NCBI GenBank assembly: GCA_910574915.1
Contig: CAJTCR010000022.1
Location: 1-64,000, forward strand
DNA length: 64,000 nucleotides
Origin: Eubacteriaceae bacterium
GTDB taxonomy: Bacteria > Bacillota > Clostridia > Lachnospirales > Lachnospiraceae
Reading direction: 5' to 3'
The notes below the pieces were generated by a model. It was not told the origin of the DNA. It was given only the letters and a program-made list of their open reading frames with translations, and ran no database searches. Position 1 is the stretch's first letter, and every line of letters starts with the position of its first letter. Below, piece after piece: positions 1 through 7,312 of the stretch. Position numbers and translations under genes: made by a program.

Positions 1-148
1 CTGTTTTTTTGATTCTATGATACAGAAAATATATTTTTTGTACGATTGACTCAAAAGGCATTCTTCTTTTTATCCCTATTCTTTAAAAATCTATAATTGA
101 ATAAATATAAATACTAAAAGCGAAATCTCTGCGAAAGTGCAGGAAACC

Positions 149-177
149 TTGATTTTTGCATACATATCGGGTATACT
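149..177 (+). promoter_or_regulatory. sigma-A promoter for the NeuB-like gene
   Basis: TTGATT (149-154), 17-nt spacer, TATACT (172-177). Transcription would start near 184 and give a leader of about 70 nt before the start codon at 253. The A+T-rich bases 1-148 hold no recognisable gene. Confidence 0.6.
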
Positions 178-252
178 TAAACAAAGGGCAGCTTTACATG
201 CTCGGTTGATCCCGGCATGAATTTGGCAGCGTTCAGAAAGGGGAGAGAAGAA

Positions 253-1077
253 ATGCGTACATTTATCACAGCGGAAATTGGAATTAATCATAATGGGGAT
301 TTGGATCTGGCAAAAAAGCTGATTGATACGGCTGTTACAGCCGGATGCGATGCAGTGAAGTTTCGCAAAAGGACGATAGAATTAAATTATACACAAGACT
401 ATCTGAACGAGGTGGAAGAGTCGCCGTGGGGCCATACGCGCAGGGCAAGGGTTGAGACGCTGGAGTTTGGAAAGGAAGAATACGATGCTATCGACGCGTA
501 CTGCAAAAAAAAGGGGATTTTGTGGTATGCCTCGGCGTATGATACGCAGGCGGAAGAATTTTTGCAGCAATACGGCCTGAAATACCGTAAAATCGCCTCA
601 GCGATGCTGACGAATGAAGAGCTGCTTGAGATGGTGGCAAAGGAAGGACAGTATACATTTATCGCGACAGGCATGAGCACCTTTGAGGAGATCGACCGTG
701 CGGTAGAGATTTTTAAAACGCATGACTGTCCGTTTGAGCTTATGCACTGCATCAGTACTTATCCGATGGTAAGCATGGATGCCAACCTTCGGATGATTAC
801 GGTACTTCGCGACAGGTATGGCTGCAAGGTCGGCTACAGCGGCCATGAGATCGGGACGCTTGTCAGCACTTGTGCGGTTGCGATGGGGGCAACGAGTGTA
901 GAGCGCCATATTACCCTGAACAAGACGATATATGGCAGCGAACAGAAGGCATCGGTAGATCCGATGGAGCTTTGGCAGTTGGTGAAAAATATCCGTGAAA
1001 CGGAGATGATTATGGGTACGGGTGAAAAGATTCTTTCACAGGCAGAACAGGAGATGCGGAAAAAGTGCAGGAAATAA
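253..1077 (+). CDS. NeuB/SpsE-type sialic (nonulosonic) acid synthase family protein, no SAF domain
   Basis: 274 aa. NeuB-family enzymes condense phosphoenolpyruvate with a hexosamine-type sugar to make nonulosonic acids for surface glycans. Family signatures are clear: AEIGINHNGD near residues 7-16, an STYP segment, GYSGHE and ERHITL. The usual KFQ motif is KFRKR (residues 36-40), which points to a distinct subfamily with an unknown acceptor sugar. The protein ends right after the TIM barrel and lacks the C-terminal SAF/antifreeze-like domain of classical NeuB (about 340 aa). I start it at 253 because AAGGGGAGAG lies just upstream; an in-frame ATG at 217 has no good ribosome site. A terminator follows, so it is monocistronic. 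No neuA or neuC is nearby in the window. Confidence 0.8.
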   Translation: MRTFITAEIGINHNGDLDLAKKLIDTAVTAGCDAVKFRKRTIELNYTQDYLNEVEESPWGHTRRARVETLEFGKEEYDAIDAYCKKKGILWYASAYDTQAEEFLQQYGLKYRKIASAMLTNEELLEMVAKEGQYTFIATGMSTFEEIDRAVEIFKTHDCPFELMHCISTYPMVSMDANLRMITVLRDRYGCKVGYSGHEIGTLVSTCAVAMGATSVERHITLNKTIYGSEQKASVDPMELWQLVKNIRETEMIMGTGEKILSQAEQEMRKKCRK

Positions 1078-1105
1078 CACTGCCTTATAAAGTTGCAAAA
1101 GTTAC

Positions 1106-1151
1106 AAAGCCATACAGAAAAAATATACGCCTTCTGTATGGCTTTCTTTTT
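1106..1151 (+). terminator. intrinsic terminator after the NeuB-like gene
   Basis: AAAGCCATACAGAA (from 1106) pairs perfectly with TTCTGTATGGCTTT (ending 1145), then a T-rich tail. Loop about 12 nt. Confidence 0.9.
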
Positions 1152-1212
1152 GCACAGCAGATCGTTGGACTGGTATGTTTTTGGAATAGATCGGAATAGA
1201 AAGGAAGAAAAA

Positions 1213-1701
1213 ATGGAAAGACGCGATAAGGTCAATTATTATTTAGATCTAGCCGATGTGGTATCAAAGCGATGTACGTGCCTGCGCAGGCATTACGGCG
1301 CGGTAATTGTAAAAAATGATGAGGTGATAGCAACGGGCTATGCAGGAGCGCCTAGGGGACGCAAAAACTGTACAGACCTTGGCTACTGCATTCGCAGGCA
1401 GATGAATATTCCAAGGGGCGAACGCTACGAGCTGTGCCGCAGCGTCCATGCGGAGGCGAACGCGATTATCAGTGCGGAGCGTGAGAAAATGATCGGGGCG
1501 ACGCTGTACTTGTCCGGGCGCGAGGCGGACAGCGGGGAATACATTAAAAATTCCAGCAGTTGTTCCATGTGCAAGCGGCTGATTATCAATGCCGGAATAC
1601 AGAATGTGTTTATCAGGGACACGGACGAGGAATACCGCGAGATTGATGTGACCGACTGGATTGCCAATGACGAGTCGCTGGATGCGGCATTCGGATATTA
1701 G
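1213..1701 (+). CDS. dCMP deaminase family protein
   Basis: 162 aa. Cytidine/deoxycytidylate deaminase fold: zinc-dependent deamination of dCMP to dUMP (or a related ComEB-type activity) feeding dTMP synthesis. The HAE zinc motif is in SVHAEANAII and the second zinc site is SCSMCKRLI, where serine replaces the usual proline of PCxxC. RYGAVIV-like (HYGAVIV) and GYNG-like (GYAGAPRG) segments are typical of the family. The start at 1213 follows AAGGAAG; an upstream in-frame ATG at 1093 lies before the terminator of the previous gene and is rejected. Likely monocistronic. Confidence 0.85.
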   Translation: MERRDKVNYYLDLADVVSKRCTCLRRHYGAVIVKNDEVIATGYAGAPRGRKNCTDLGYCIRRQMNIPRGERYELCRSVHAEANAIISAEREKMIGATLYLSGREADSGEYIKNSSSCSMCKRLIINAGIQNVFIRDTDEEYREIDVTDWIANDESLDAAFGY

Positions 1702-1723
1702 CATAAGAAGATGGATATTTACA

Positions 1724-1750
1724 CATATTGCCGCAGGCAGGCGCATACGA
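1724..1750 (+). promoter_or_regulatory. candidate sigma-E-type sporulation promoter before yqfC
   Basis: CATATT (1724-1729), 13-nt spacer, CATACGAT (1743-1750). This resembles the sigma-E pattern (GTCATATT / CATACAnT) known from Bacillus, where yqfC and yqfD belong to the sigma-E regulon. The match is by eye. Confidence 0.45.
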
Positions 1751-1789
1751 TAGTATTAATATTACAGATGCTGCCAGCGGAGAGCTGCT

Positions 1790-2077
1790 ATGAAAAGAAG
1801 GAATATTTTTTCCAGCGAATTAAAGGAAAGCGTGGTCAGGGCGTTTGACCTGCCGCCGGATCTTGCTTTTGGCAGCGTGCTTGTCTCGGTTACGGGACAA
1901 AATGAGCTGTTTATAGAAAATTACCGCGGGATTTTGGAATATAAAGACGAGCATATCCGCGTGCAGGCAAAGGACTGCCGGATTCTGATCGTTGGGAAAC
2001 GTCTGAAAATCGAATATTACACAAACGAGGAAATGAAGATCGAGGGGCTGATCGAACAGATTATTTATGAAAACTGA
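1790..2077 (+). CDS. yqfC: sporulation protein YqfC (YabP/YqfC family)
   Basis: 95 aa, the family's usual size. The YabP/YqfC fold shows as a beta-rich protein with the LTVTGQ-like string SVTGQNELFIENYRGI and a LKIEYY segment. Family members are made in the mother cell during sporulation; the biochemical role is not known. It is followed after 8 nt by yqfD, the standard pair in spore formers, and then phoH. A sigma-E-like promoter lies about 40 nt upstream. Start chosen on GGAG at 1779-1782. Confidence 0.9.
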   Translation: MKRRNIFSSELKESVVRAFDLPPDLAFGSVLVSVTGQNELFIENYRGILEYKDEHIRVQAKDCRILIVGKRLKIEYYTNEEMKIEGLIEQIIYEN

Positions 2078-2085
2078 GGTGTAGA

Positions 2086-3357
2086 ATGCTGTTGCGTCTG
2101 ATCAAATATTTTCGCGGCTATGTGGAGGTGGCGTTGTGGGGCTACGCGCCGGAACGGTTTTTAAATCTTTGCAGCAATCATGACATCCTGATCTGGGATT
2201 TGCGCCAGAAAGGGGAGGTCTACTATTTCCATATATCGGTAGAAGGGTTTCGGTGCTTAAAGCCGCTTTTAAAAAAATCCGGCACGCATGTGAAGATCAG
2301 CAAAAAAAACGGAATCCCGTTTTTTCTGTTCCGCTACCGCAGGCGGAAGGTCTTGTTTTTCAGCATCTTTGTGTGTATGATGATCCTCTATACGCTGTCC
2401 CGTTTTATATGGAAAATCGACATTAACGGCAATGACAGCGTAACCGACGACAGTATGCTGCAATTTCTGGAAGAAAAAAACAGCTCTTACGGGACTCATA
2501 TTTCGGACATTGACTGCACAAAATTAGAAGAAGAGATCCGCAGCTCCTTTAAGAGCATTATCTGGACTTCGGTCAAACGCGAAGGGACGACGCTTACGAT
2601 TGACGTGCAGGAAAACCTGGTCGTAGCTTCACAGCCGTTAAACGCAAAGCTTCCCAAGGAGCTAAAGGAGCAGGAGCAAAAAGGCTATGACCTGCTGGCG
2701 CTGCATGACGGTACGATCGAGAGCATTTACGTCCGTAAGGGGACGCCGCTTGTAGAACAGGGAGATCTGGTAAAAAAAGGAGACGTCCTCGTATCGGGCG
2801 CGCTGCCGATCTATGATGACAGCGGCACGCTGACGGCATACCAGTACTGTACGGCGGATGCAGATATAAAGCTGCGGACAGAATATGCGTACCAGGACAG
2901 CTTTGCCGCAAAGCATACCGAGCGCGTTTACAGCGGGCGCAGCGAGCACCGTTACGGATTTGGCTTGGGTGATTTTTATATCCAGCTTCCGTGGAAAAAA
3001 ACGGGATTTTCTACGTATACGGTACTGGATACAAGGACACAGGTGCGACTTTGCGATTCCTTTTACCTGCCCGTTTATTTTGTGCGGCGCACGTATGAAG
3101 AATACGGACAGGAGCAGTCTGTTTATACGAAAAAAGAGGCAAAAGAACATGCCGCTGAAAATTTAACGGAATTTTTAGAAAAATTGACGCAAAAAGGTGT
3201 TCTCATTTTGGAAAAACATGTTATGATAAGAACGGAAAAAAATAAATATACTGTATCAGGCAAGATTACGGTACTGGAAAATACGTTCCGGTATGCTGCA
3301 AACGGGCAGGTGGCAGATACGGTAGATGAAGGGAATGTGGAAAATGAGTCTGAATGA
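2086..3357 (+). CDS. yqfD: sporulation protein YqfD
   Basis: 423 aa. A basic N-terminal cytoplasmic part (1-86) is followed by one membrane helix (about 89-109) and a large extracytoplasmic region with a lipoyl/HlyD-like segment (GTIESIYVRKGTPLVEQGD). This matches YqfD/SpoIV-like proteins, thought to act in the mother cell during spore development. It is preceded by yqfC. Its last 14 nt overlap the start of phoH, so the two are translationally coupled. Start supported by GAGGTG. Confidence 0.9.
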   Translation: MLLRLIKYFRGYVEVALWGYAPERFLNLCSNHDILIWDLRQKGEVYYFHISVEGFRCLKPLLKKSGTHVKISKKNGIPFFLFRYRRRKVLFFSIFVCMMILYTLSRFIWKIDINGNDSVTDDSMLQFLEEKNSSYGTHISDIDCTKLEEEIRSSFKSIIWTSVKREGTTLTIDVQENLVVASQPLNAKLPKELKEQEQKGYDLLALHDGTIESIYVRKGTPLVEQGDLVKKGDVLVSGALPIYDDSGTLTAYQYCTADADIKLRTEYAYQDSFAAKHTERVYSGRSEHRYGFGLGDFYIQLPWKKTGFSTYTVLDTRTQVRLCDSFYLPVYFVRRTYEEYGQEQSVYTKKEAKEHAAENLTEFLEKLTQKGVLILEKHVMIRTEKNKYTVSGKITVLENTFRYAANGQVADTVDEGNVENESE

Positions 3358-4372
3358 AATATGTATGGAGCTGCCGTCAGATCATATGACAAATATATTT
3401 GGACAGTTTGACGCTTTTATGAAAAAAATCGAAAGAAGTCTGAATGTTACGGTAATATGCAGAGATGAGCAGGTCAAAATATTAGGCAGCCCGGCGCAGG
3501 TTTTAGCTGCAAAACAGGTGATTTCCCAGCTTTTAGAGCTGTCCGAGCGGGGAAATACGATTACGGAGCAAAATGTAGGCTATGCCATTTCTCTTGTCAA
3601 GGAACAGGAGACGGCGACTCTTTCTGACCTTGAGCAGTCGTGCATCGGCTATACGGTAAACGGCAAGCCGATCTGTCCAAAGACGCTTGGGCAAAAAAAG
3701 TATACAGAGCTTATGAAAGAGCGGATGATCGTATTTGGAACCGGGCCTGCGGGAACCGGAAAGACGTATCTGGCAATGGCGATGGCGGTCGCTTCTTTTA
3801 AACGGGAAGAGACCGGGCGCATTATACTGACAAGGCCGGCGATCGAGGCAGGGGAAAAGCTCGGATTTTTGCCGGGAGATTTACAGAGCAAGGTAGATCC
3901 GTACCTGCGCCCGCTCTATGATGCGCTGCATCAGATTATGGGGGCGGATACGTTTATGAAAAATATGGAAAAGGGGCTGATTGAAGTAGCGCCACTTGCA
4001 TATATGCGCGGGCGTACGCTGGACAATTCGTTTATTATCCTTGATGAAGCGCAGAATACGACGCCGGCACAGATGAAAATGTTTTTAACGAGAATCGGGT
4101 TTGGCTCGAAGGTCGTAGTGACCGGAGACGCGACGCAAAAAGACCTGCCGCCGGATACAAAGTCCGGGCTGGATGTAGCGCTGACCGTATTAAAAGGCAT
4201 CGAAGATATCGGGATCTGCGAGCTGTCGAGCAAAGACGTCGTGCGCCATCCGCTTGTGCAGAGAATTGTAAACGCTTATGAAGCATATGAAAAAAAACAG
4301 CTTGACGCAGCGTCGCACAAACGTACCAATGATATCAGGCGCAAAAAACAGGTGGCAAAATGGAAGGCATGA
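3344..4372 (+). CDS. phoH: PhoH family ATPase/ribonuclease-like protein
   Basis: 342 aa. A KH-like N-terminal domain precedes the PhoH P-loop ATPase domain. Walker A is GPAGTGKT near residues 134-141 and Walker B is FIILDEAQN. PhoH proteins are RNA-associated NTPases, nearly always next to ybeY, which suggests a shared role in rRNA maturation or RNA quality control. The start at 3344 has AAGGG 10 nt upstream; an ATG at 3326 is also in frame. It overlaps yqfD by 14 nt and its own 3' end overlaps the next gene by 13 nt. Confidence 0.9.
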   Translation: MSLNEICMELPSDHMTNIFGQFDAFMKKIERSLNVTVICRDEQVKILGSPAQVLAAKQVISQLLELSERGNTITEQNVGYAISLVKEQETATLSDLEQSCIGYTVNGKPICPKTLGQKKYTELMKERMIVFGTGPAGTGKTYLAMAMAVASFKREETGRIILTRPAIEAGEKLGFLPGDLQSKVDPYLRPLYDALHQIMGADTFMKNMEKGLIEVAPLAYMRGRTLDNSFIILDEAQNTTPAQMKMFLTRIGFGSKVVVTGDATQKDLPPDTKSGLDVALTVLKGIEDIGICELSSKDVVRHPLVQRIVNAYEAYEKKQLDAASHKRTNDIRRKKQVAKWKA

Positions 4373-5550
4373 CAGAAGACAGGTTTATTGCGCGGCGGGT
4401 GATCAAGCTTGTATATATCGGCGCGGCTACCCTGCTTGGCGGGCTGCTGTTTGGCTTAGTGCACCGGATGGCGCTTGGCGAGATTGTGACAACGCTGTTT
4501 GTGGACGTGCTGTTTGCGGCATCGTTTATTTTTTTTCTGGAAAGCGGCAGGCTGCATGACAAAGAGAAGCCAGATTCCGCGGAGGATTATGACAGGATCT
4601 GTGTGTATTATACCGGGAGCATCATCCTTATGGTACTGCTGTCTTTTTTTCCGGCATATACGGCGCCGGTGCTTGGCGTTGCCTTTTTGCTGGCGGCGGG
4701 GCTGAACCGGGAGCAGGCGTTTGCGGTATCTTTGTTTTTTGCGATCCATCTTTCGATCAACGGAAGCACTTCGGTCGACGCGATGGCATGTTACCTTATG
4801 CTGATGCTGCTTGGCATTATGCTGACTGGCATGTACGAAAATAAGGAGCACCGCATTTACGCGCAGCTAACGGCGTTTTCCTTAAATATGACAGTGCCGG
4901 TGCTGTTTCACTATCTGGAGGAAGGGATTCCTACCGTTTACCTGCTGCTGTTTTCGCTGCTTGGCAGTGTGCTTACGGTTGCTTCCATGCATTTTTTGTA
5001 CGAAAAGCTGCATTTTCGGATGGAGCATTACGGGGAAATCAGCCTGGATACGATTGTAGATCCGAGCTTTCATCTGGTGCGCGAGATCAAGCGGTATTCG
5101 CAGGGGGATTATAACCATGCCATCCGGGTGTCAAGGATTGCCGCGCACTGTGCCGCAAAGATCAAAGTCAATACAAAGCTGGCGGCAGTCAGCGGGTTTT
5201 ACTACCGCCTGGGCAAGTTTGGCGGAGAGCCGTTTATCGAAAGCGGCGTGCGTATCGCGCAGGACAACTGTTTTCCAAACGATGTGATTTTAATACTGAG
5301 TGAATTTGGAGGACAGAATAAAAAAATATCTACGATCGAATCAGCGATTGTGCATATTACAGACACACTGGTGACAAAGTTCGAGCTGCTTGACCATACG
5401 ACGCTGTCTAGTTCCTGGAACCGGGATATGGTCATTTACCAGACGTTAAACGATGAATCTTCTTCTGGTATCTATGACAGCAGCGGGCTTACGATGAACC
5501 AGTTTTTAAAAATCAGGGAGTTTTTAGCAAAGGAGGAGGAGCTTTTATGA
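4360..5550 (+). CDS. polytopic membrane protein with a degenerate HD domain (PgpH/7TM-HD relative)
   Basis: 396 aa. Several hydrophobic helices occupy about residues 14-225, followed by a cytoplasmic HD-like domain. Its position between phoH and ybeY is where Firmicutes encode PgpH (7TM-HD, a c-di-AMP phosphodiesterase of 700-850 aa). This protein is about half that size and lacks the large extracellular 7TMR-HD domain. In the HD domain the first histidine is kept (NHAIRVS, H about 253), but the hallmark HD of HDIGK is replaced: the region reads YYRLGKF (about 281-287). Metal-dependent hydrolysis is therefore unlikely. I infer a sensory, scaffold or vestigial role. The stop codon overlaps a mini-ORF start (ATGA at 5547). 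Confidence 0.75.
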   Translation: MEGMTEDRFIARRVIKLVYIGAATLLGGLLFGLVHRMALGEIVTTLFVDVLFAASFIFFLESGRLHDKEKPDSAEDYDRICVYYTGSIILMVLLSFFPAYTAPVLGVAFLLAAGLNREQAFAVSLFFAIHLSINGSTSVDAMACYLMLMLLGIMLTGMYENKEHRIYAQLTAFSLNMTVPVLFHYLEEGIPTVYLLLFSLLGSVLTVASMHFLYEKLHFRMEHYGEISLDTIVDPSFHLVREIKRYSQGDYNHAIRVSRIAAHCAAKIKVNTKLAAVSGFYYRLGKFGGEPFIESGVRIAQDNCFPNDVILILSEFGGQNKKISTIESAIVHITDTLVTKFELLDHTTLSSSWNRDMVIYQTLNDESSSGIYDSSGLTMNQFLKIREFLAKEEELL

Positions 5551-5606
5551 CGATCCGATTCGTAAAAATACATAAGTGTGCAGGCAAAGAGGAGGAGTTT
5601 TTATGA
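5547..5606 (+). CDS. 19-codon coupled mini-ORF between the HD protein and ybeY
   Basis: Reads MTIRFVKIHKCAGKEEEFL. Its ATG overlaps the upstream stop as ATGA and its own TGA overlaps the ybeY ATG in the same way, so ribosomes could pass through all three. The start context (AGGAGGAGCTTTTATGACGATC) is nearly the same as the ybeY start context 56 nt later, so it probably arose by a small duplication. It may be a coupling device rather than a functional peptide. Confidence 0.4.
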   Translation: MTIRFVKIHKCAGKEEEFL

Positions 5607-6097
5607 CGATCAGCATAGAAGAGGAAATCAATGTAGACCTTCCGTTTGACTATGAAAAAACGGCAAAAGAAGTGATCCGCTATACGACGGCGCACGAAAA
5701 GTTTCCGTTTGAGGCGGAGGTCAATCTGCTTTTAACTGACGACGAGGGGATTTGTCTGTTAAATCGGGAATTCAGGGAGATTGACAGCCCGACGGATGTG
5801 CTGTCGTTTCCAATGATCCACTATGGAAAAGCGGGGGACTTTTCACAACTGGAGGCAGATGCAGATAATTTTAACCCGGATACGGGCGAGGTCGTGCTGG
5901 GGGATATTGTTTTAAATATTGAGCGCGTCAAACAGCAGGCGGAGAGCTTTGGACACAGCAATGAGCGGGAGTTTGCGTTTTTAATCGTGCACAGTATGCT
6001 ACATTTGTTTGGATACGACCATATCGAGGAAGCGGATGCAGGCGTAATGGAAGGCGTGCAGCAGGAGATTTTAGAAGATCTTCATATTTTGCGCTGA
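5603..6097 (+). CDS. ybeY: endoribonuclease YbeY (rRNA maturation factor)
   Basis: 164 aa. Single-strand-specific metallo-endoribonuclease acting in 16S rRNA 3'-end maturation and ribosome quality control. The zinc signature HxxxHxxxxxH is present as HSMLHLFGYDH near the C-terminus, and DVLSFP is also conserved. I start it at 5603, behind AGAGGAGGAG; the in-frame ATG at 5576 is less well placed. It ends the yqfC-yqfD-phoH-HD-ybeY run. Confidence 0.93.
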   Translation: MTISIEEEINVDLPFDYEKTAKEVIRYTTAHEKFPFEAEVNLLLTDDEGICLLNREFREIDSPTDVLSFPMIHYGKAGDFSQLEADADNFNPDTGEVVLGDIVLNIERVKQQAESFGHSNEREFAFLIVHSMLHLFGYDHIEEADAGVMEGVQQEILEDLHILR

Positions 6098-6130
6098 CAG
6101 AAAAAACGTACAGACGGAAAGGTACAAATC

Positions 6131-7297
6131 ATGAAAAGAGAATGGAAAAAGAAGTTGATGCTCAGTATGCTTGCGGCGGCAGGCGCAGGGCTTTTGACAG
6201 GCGGCTGCGGCAAAAAGGAAGAGGAAGCCCCTCTGCCTCCCCAAAAGCCGCAGACAGTGGTCGAGGCAGAAGAGCCAAAGGAGCCAGATTTAAAAGAAGA
6301 GGAGACGCTGCCGGACGAGGAAACCGTTACAGAGGATGAACACGCGGGAGAAGCGCGCAGCTACCTGACCGGGGAATGGGTTAAGAAAAAGCTTTCCAGG
6401 CAGCGCCCGGTTTCCTGTATGATCGGGAATACGGATTCTGCGCTGCCGCAGTACGGTATCGGACAGGCGCAGGTGATTTTCGAGGCTCCGGTAGAAGGCG
6501 GGCTAACAAGGCTGATGGGGATTTTTGAAAATTATAAGAAGATTGAAAAATTAGGCTCTGTCCGAAGCAGCCGCTTATATTACGCTTATTATTCGATGGG
6601 GTTTGATGCGATTTACCTGCATTATGGACAGGCTTCTTACGCACAGGGATTTTTAGAAAGCGGGCAGATTGACGATTTAAACGGGCTGGAATATGAAGTA
6701 GACAAAGCGGTTATTTACAGAGATTCGGCAAAAAAGGCGCCGCACAATGCGTATGCGACTGGAACAGGGATTTTGGCTGGCATTGAGCTCAAGCAGTACG
6801 ATACGAAATATGACAAAGATTTTAAAGGGCATTTTCAGTTTGCCGAGGAAGAAAAGCCGGTGAAATTAAAAGGAAAAAGCAGCCAGGGCGCGGCGATCGT
6901 GCAGCCGGGATATTTGATTAACAAACCGTATTTTGAATATAATCCAAAAGATGGCTTATACTATCGTTATCAGTACGGTGCACGCCACATTGACGGCAAC
7001 GATTCCAGCCAGCTTGCGGTGAAAAATATCCTGATCCAAAACTCCAGTGTACGCACACTAGACGACAAGGGATATCTGGAAATCGCGGTGACCGGCGAAG
7101 GAAGCGGGTGGTATATTACAAACGGCAGGGCGGCAGAGATTACGTGGAAGCGTGAGGAACAGTTTGCCCCTGCCAGATATTTTGACAGTGAAGGAAATGA
7201 GATTCTGTTAAATCCGGGCAAGACGTGGGTCTGCATTACTGATAATTCGCATCTGGACAGAGTGCATATTTATGAAGACGCTGCACAGATGCAGTAG
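6131..7297 (+). CDS. DUF3048 (YerB-like) lipoprotein
   Basis: 388 aa. Lipoprotein signal: basic start, hydrophobic stretch, lipobox LTGGC (cysteine about 26), then an acidic, proline-rich linker to about residue 75. The rest matches the two-part DUF3048 family (RPVSCMIGN, QVIFEAPVEGGLTRLMG, LGSVRSSR). YerB-type proteins are extracytoplasmic lipoproteins of unknown biochemistry. AAAGG lies before the start. It is separated by 15 nt from the SpoVB-like gene. Confidence 0.85.
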   Translation: MKREWKKKLMLSMLAAAGAGLLTGGCGKKEEEAPLPPQKPQTVVEAEEPKEPDLKEEETLPDEETVTEDEHAGEARSYLTGEWVKKKLSRQRPVSCMIGNTDSALPQYGIGQAQVIFEAPVEGGLTRLMGIFENYKKIEKLGSVRSSRLYYAYYSMGFDAIYLHYGQASYAQGFLESGQIDDLNGLEYEVDKAVIYRDSAKKAPHNAYATGTGILAGIELKQYDTKYDKDFKGHFQFAEEEKPVKLKGKSSQGAAIVQPGYLINKPYFEYNPKDGLYYRYQYGARHIDGNDSSQLAVKNILIQNSSVRTLDDKGYLEIAVTGEGSGWYITNGRAAEITWKREEQFAPARYFDSEGNEILLNPGKTWVCITDNSHLDRVHIYEDAAQMQ

Positions 7298-7312
7298 GAT
7301 AGTGAAGGTCAT

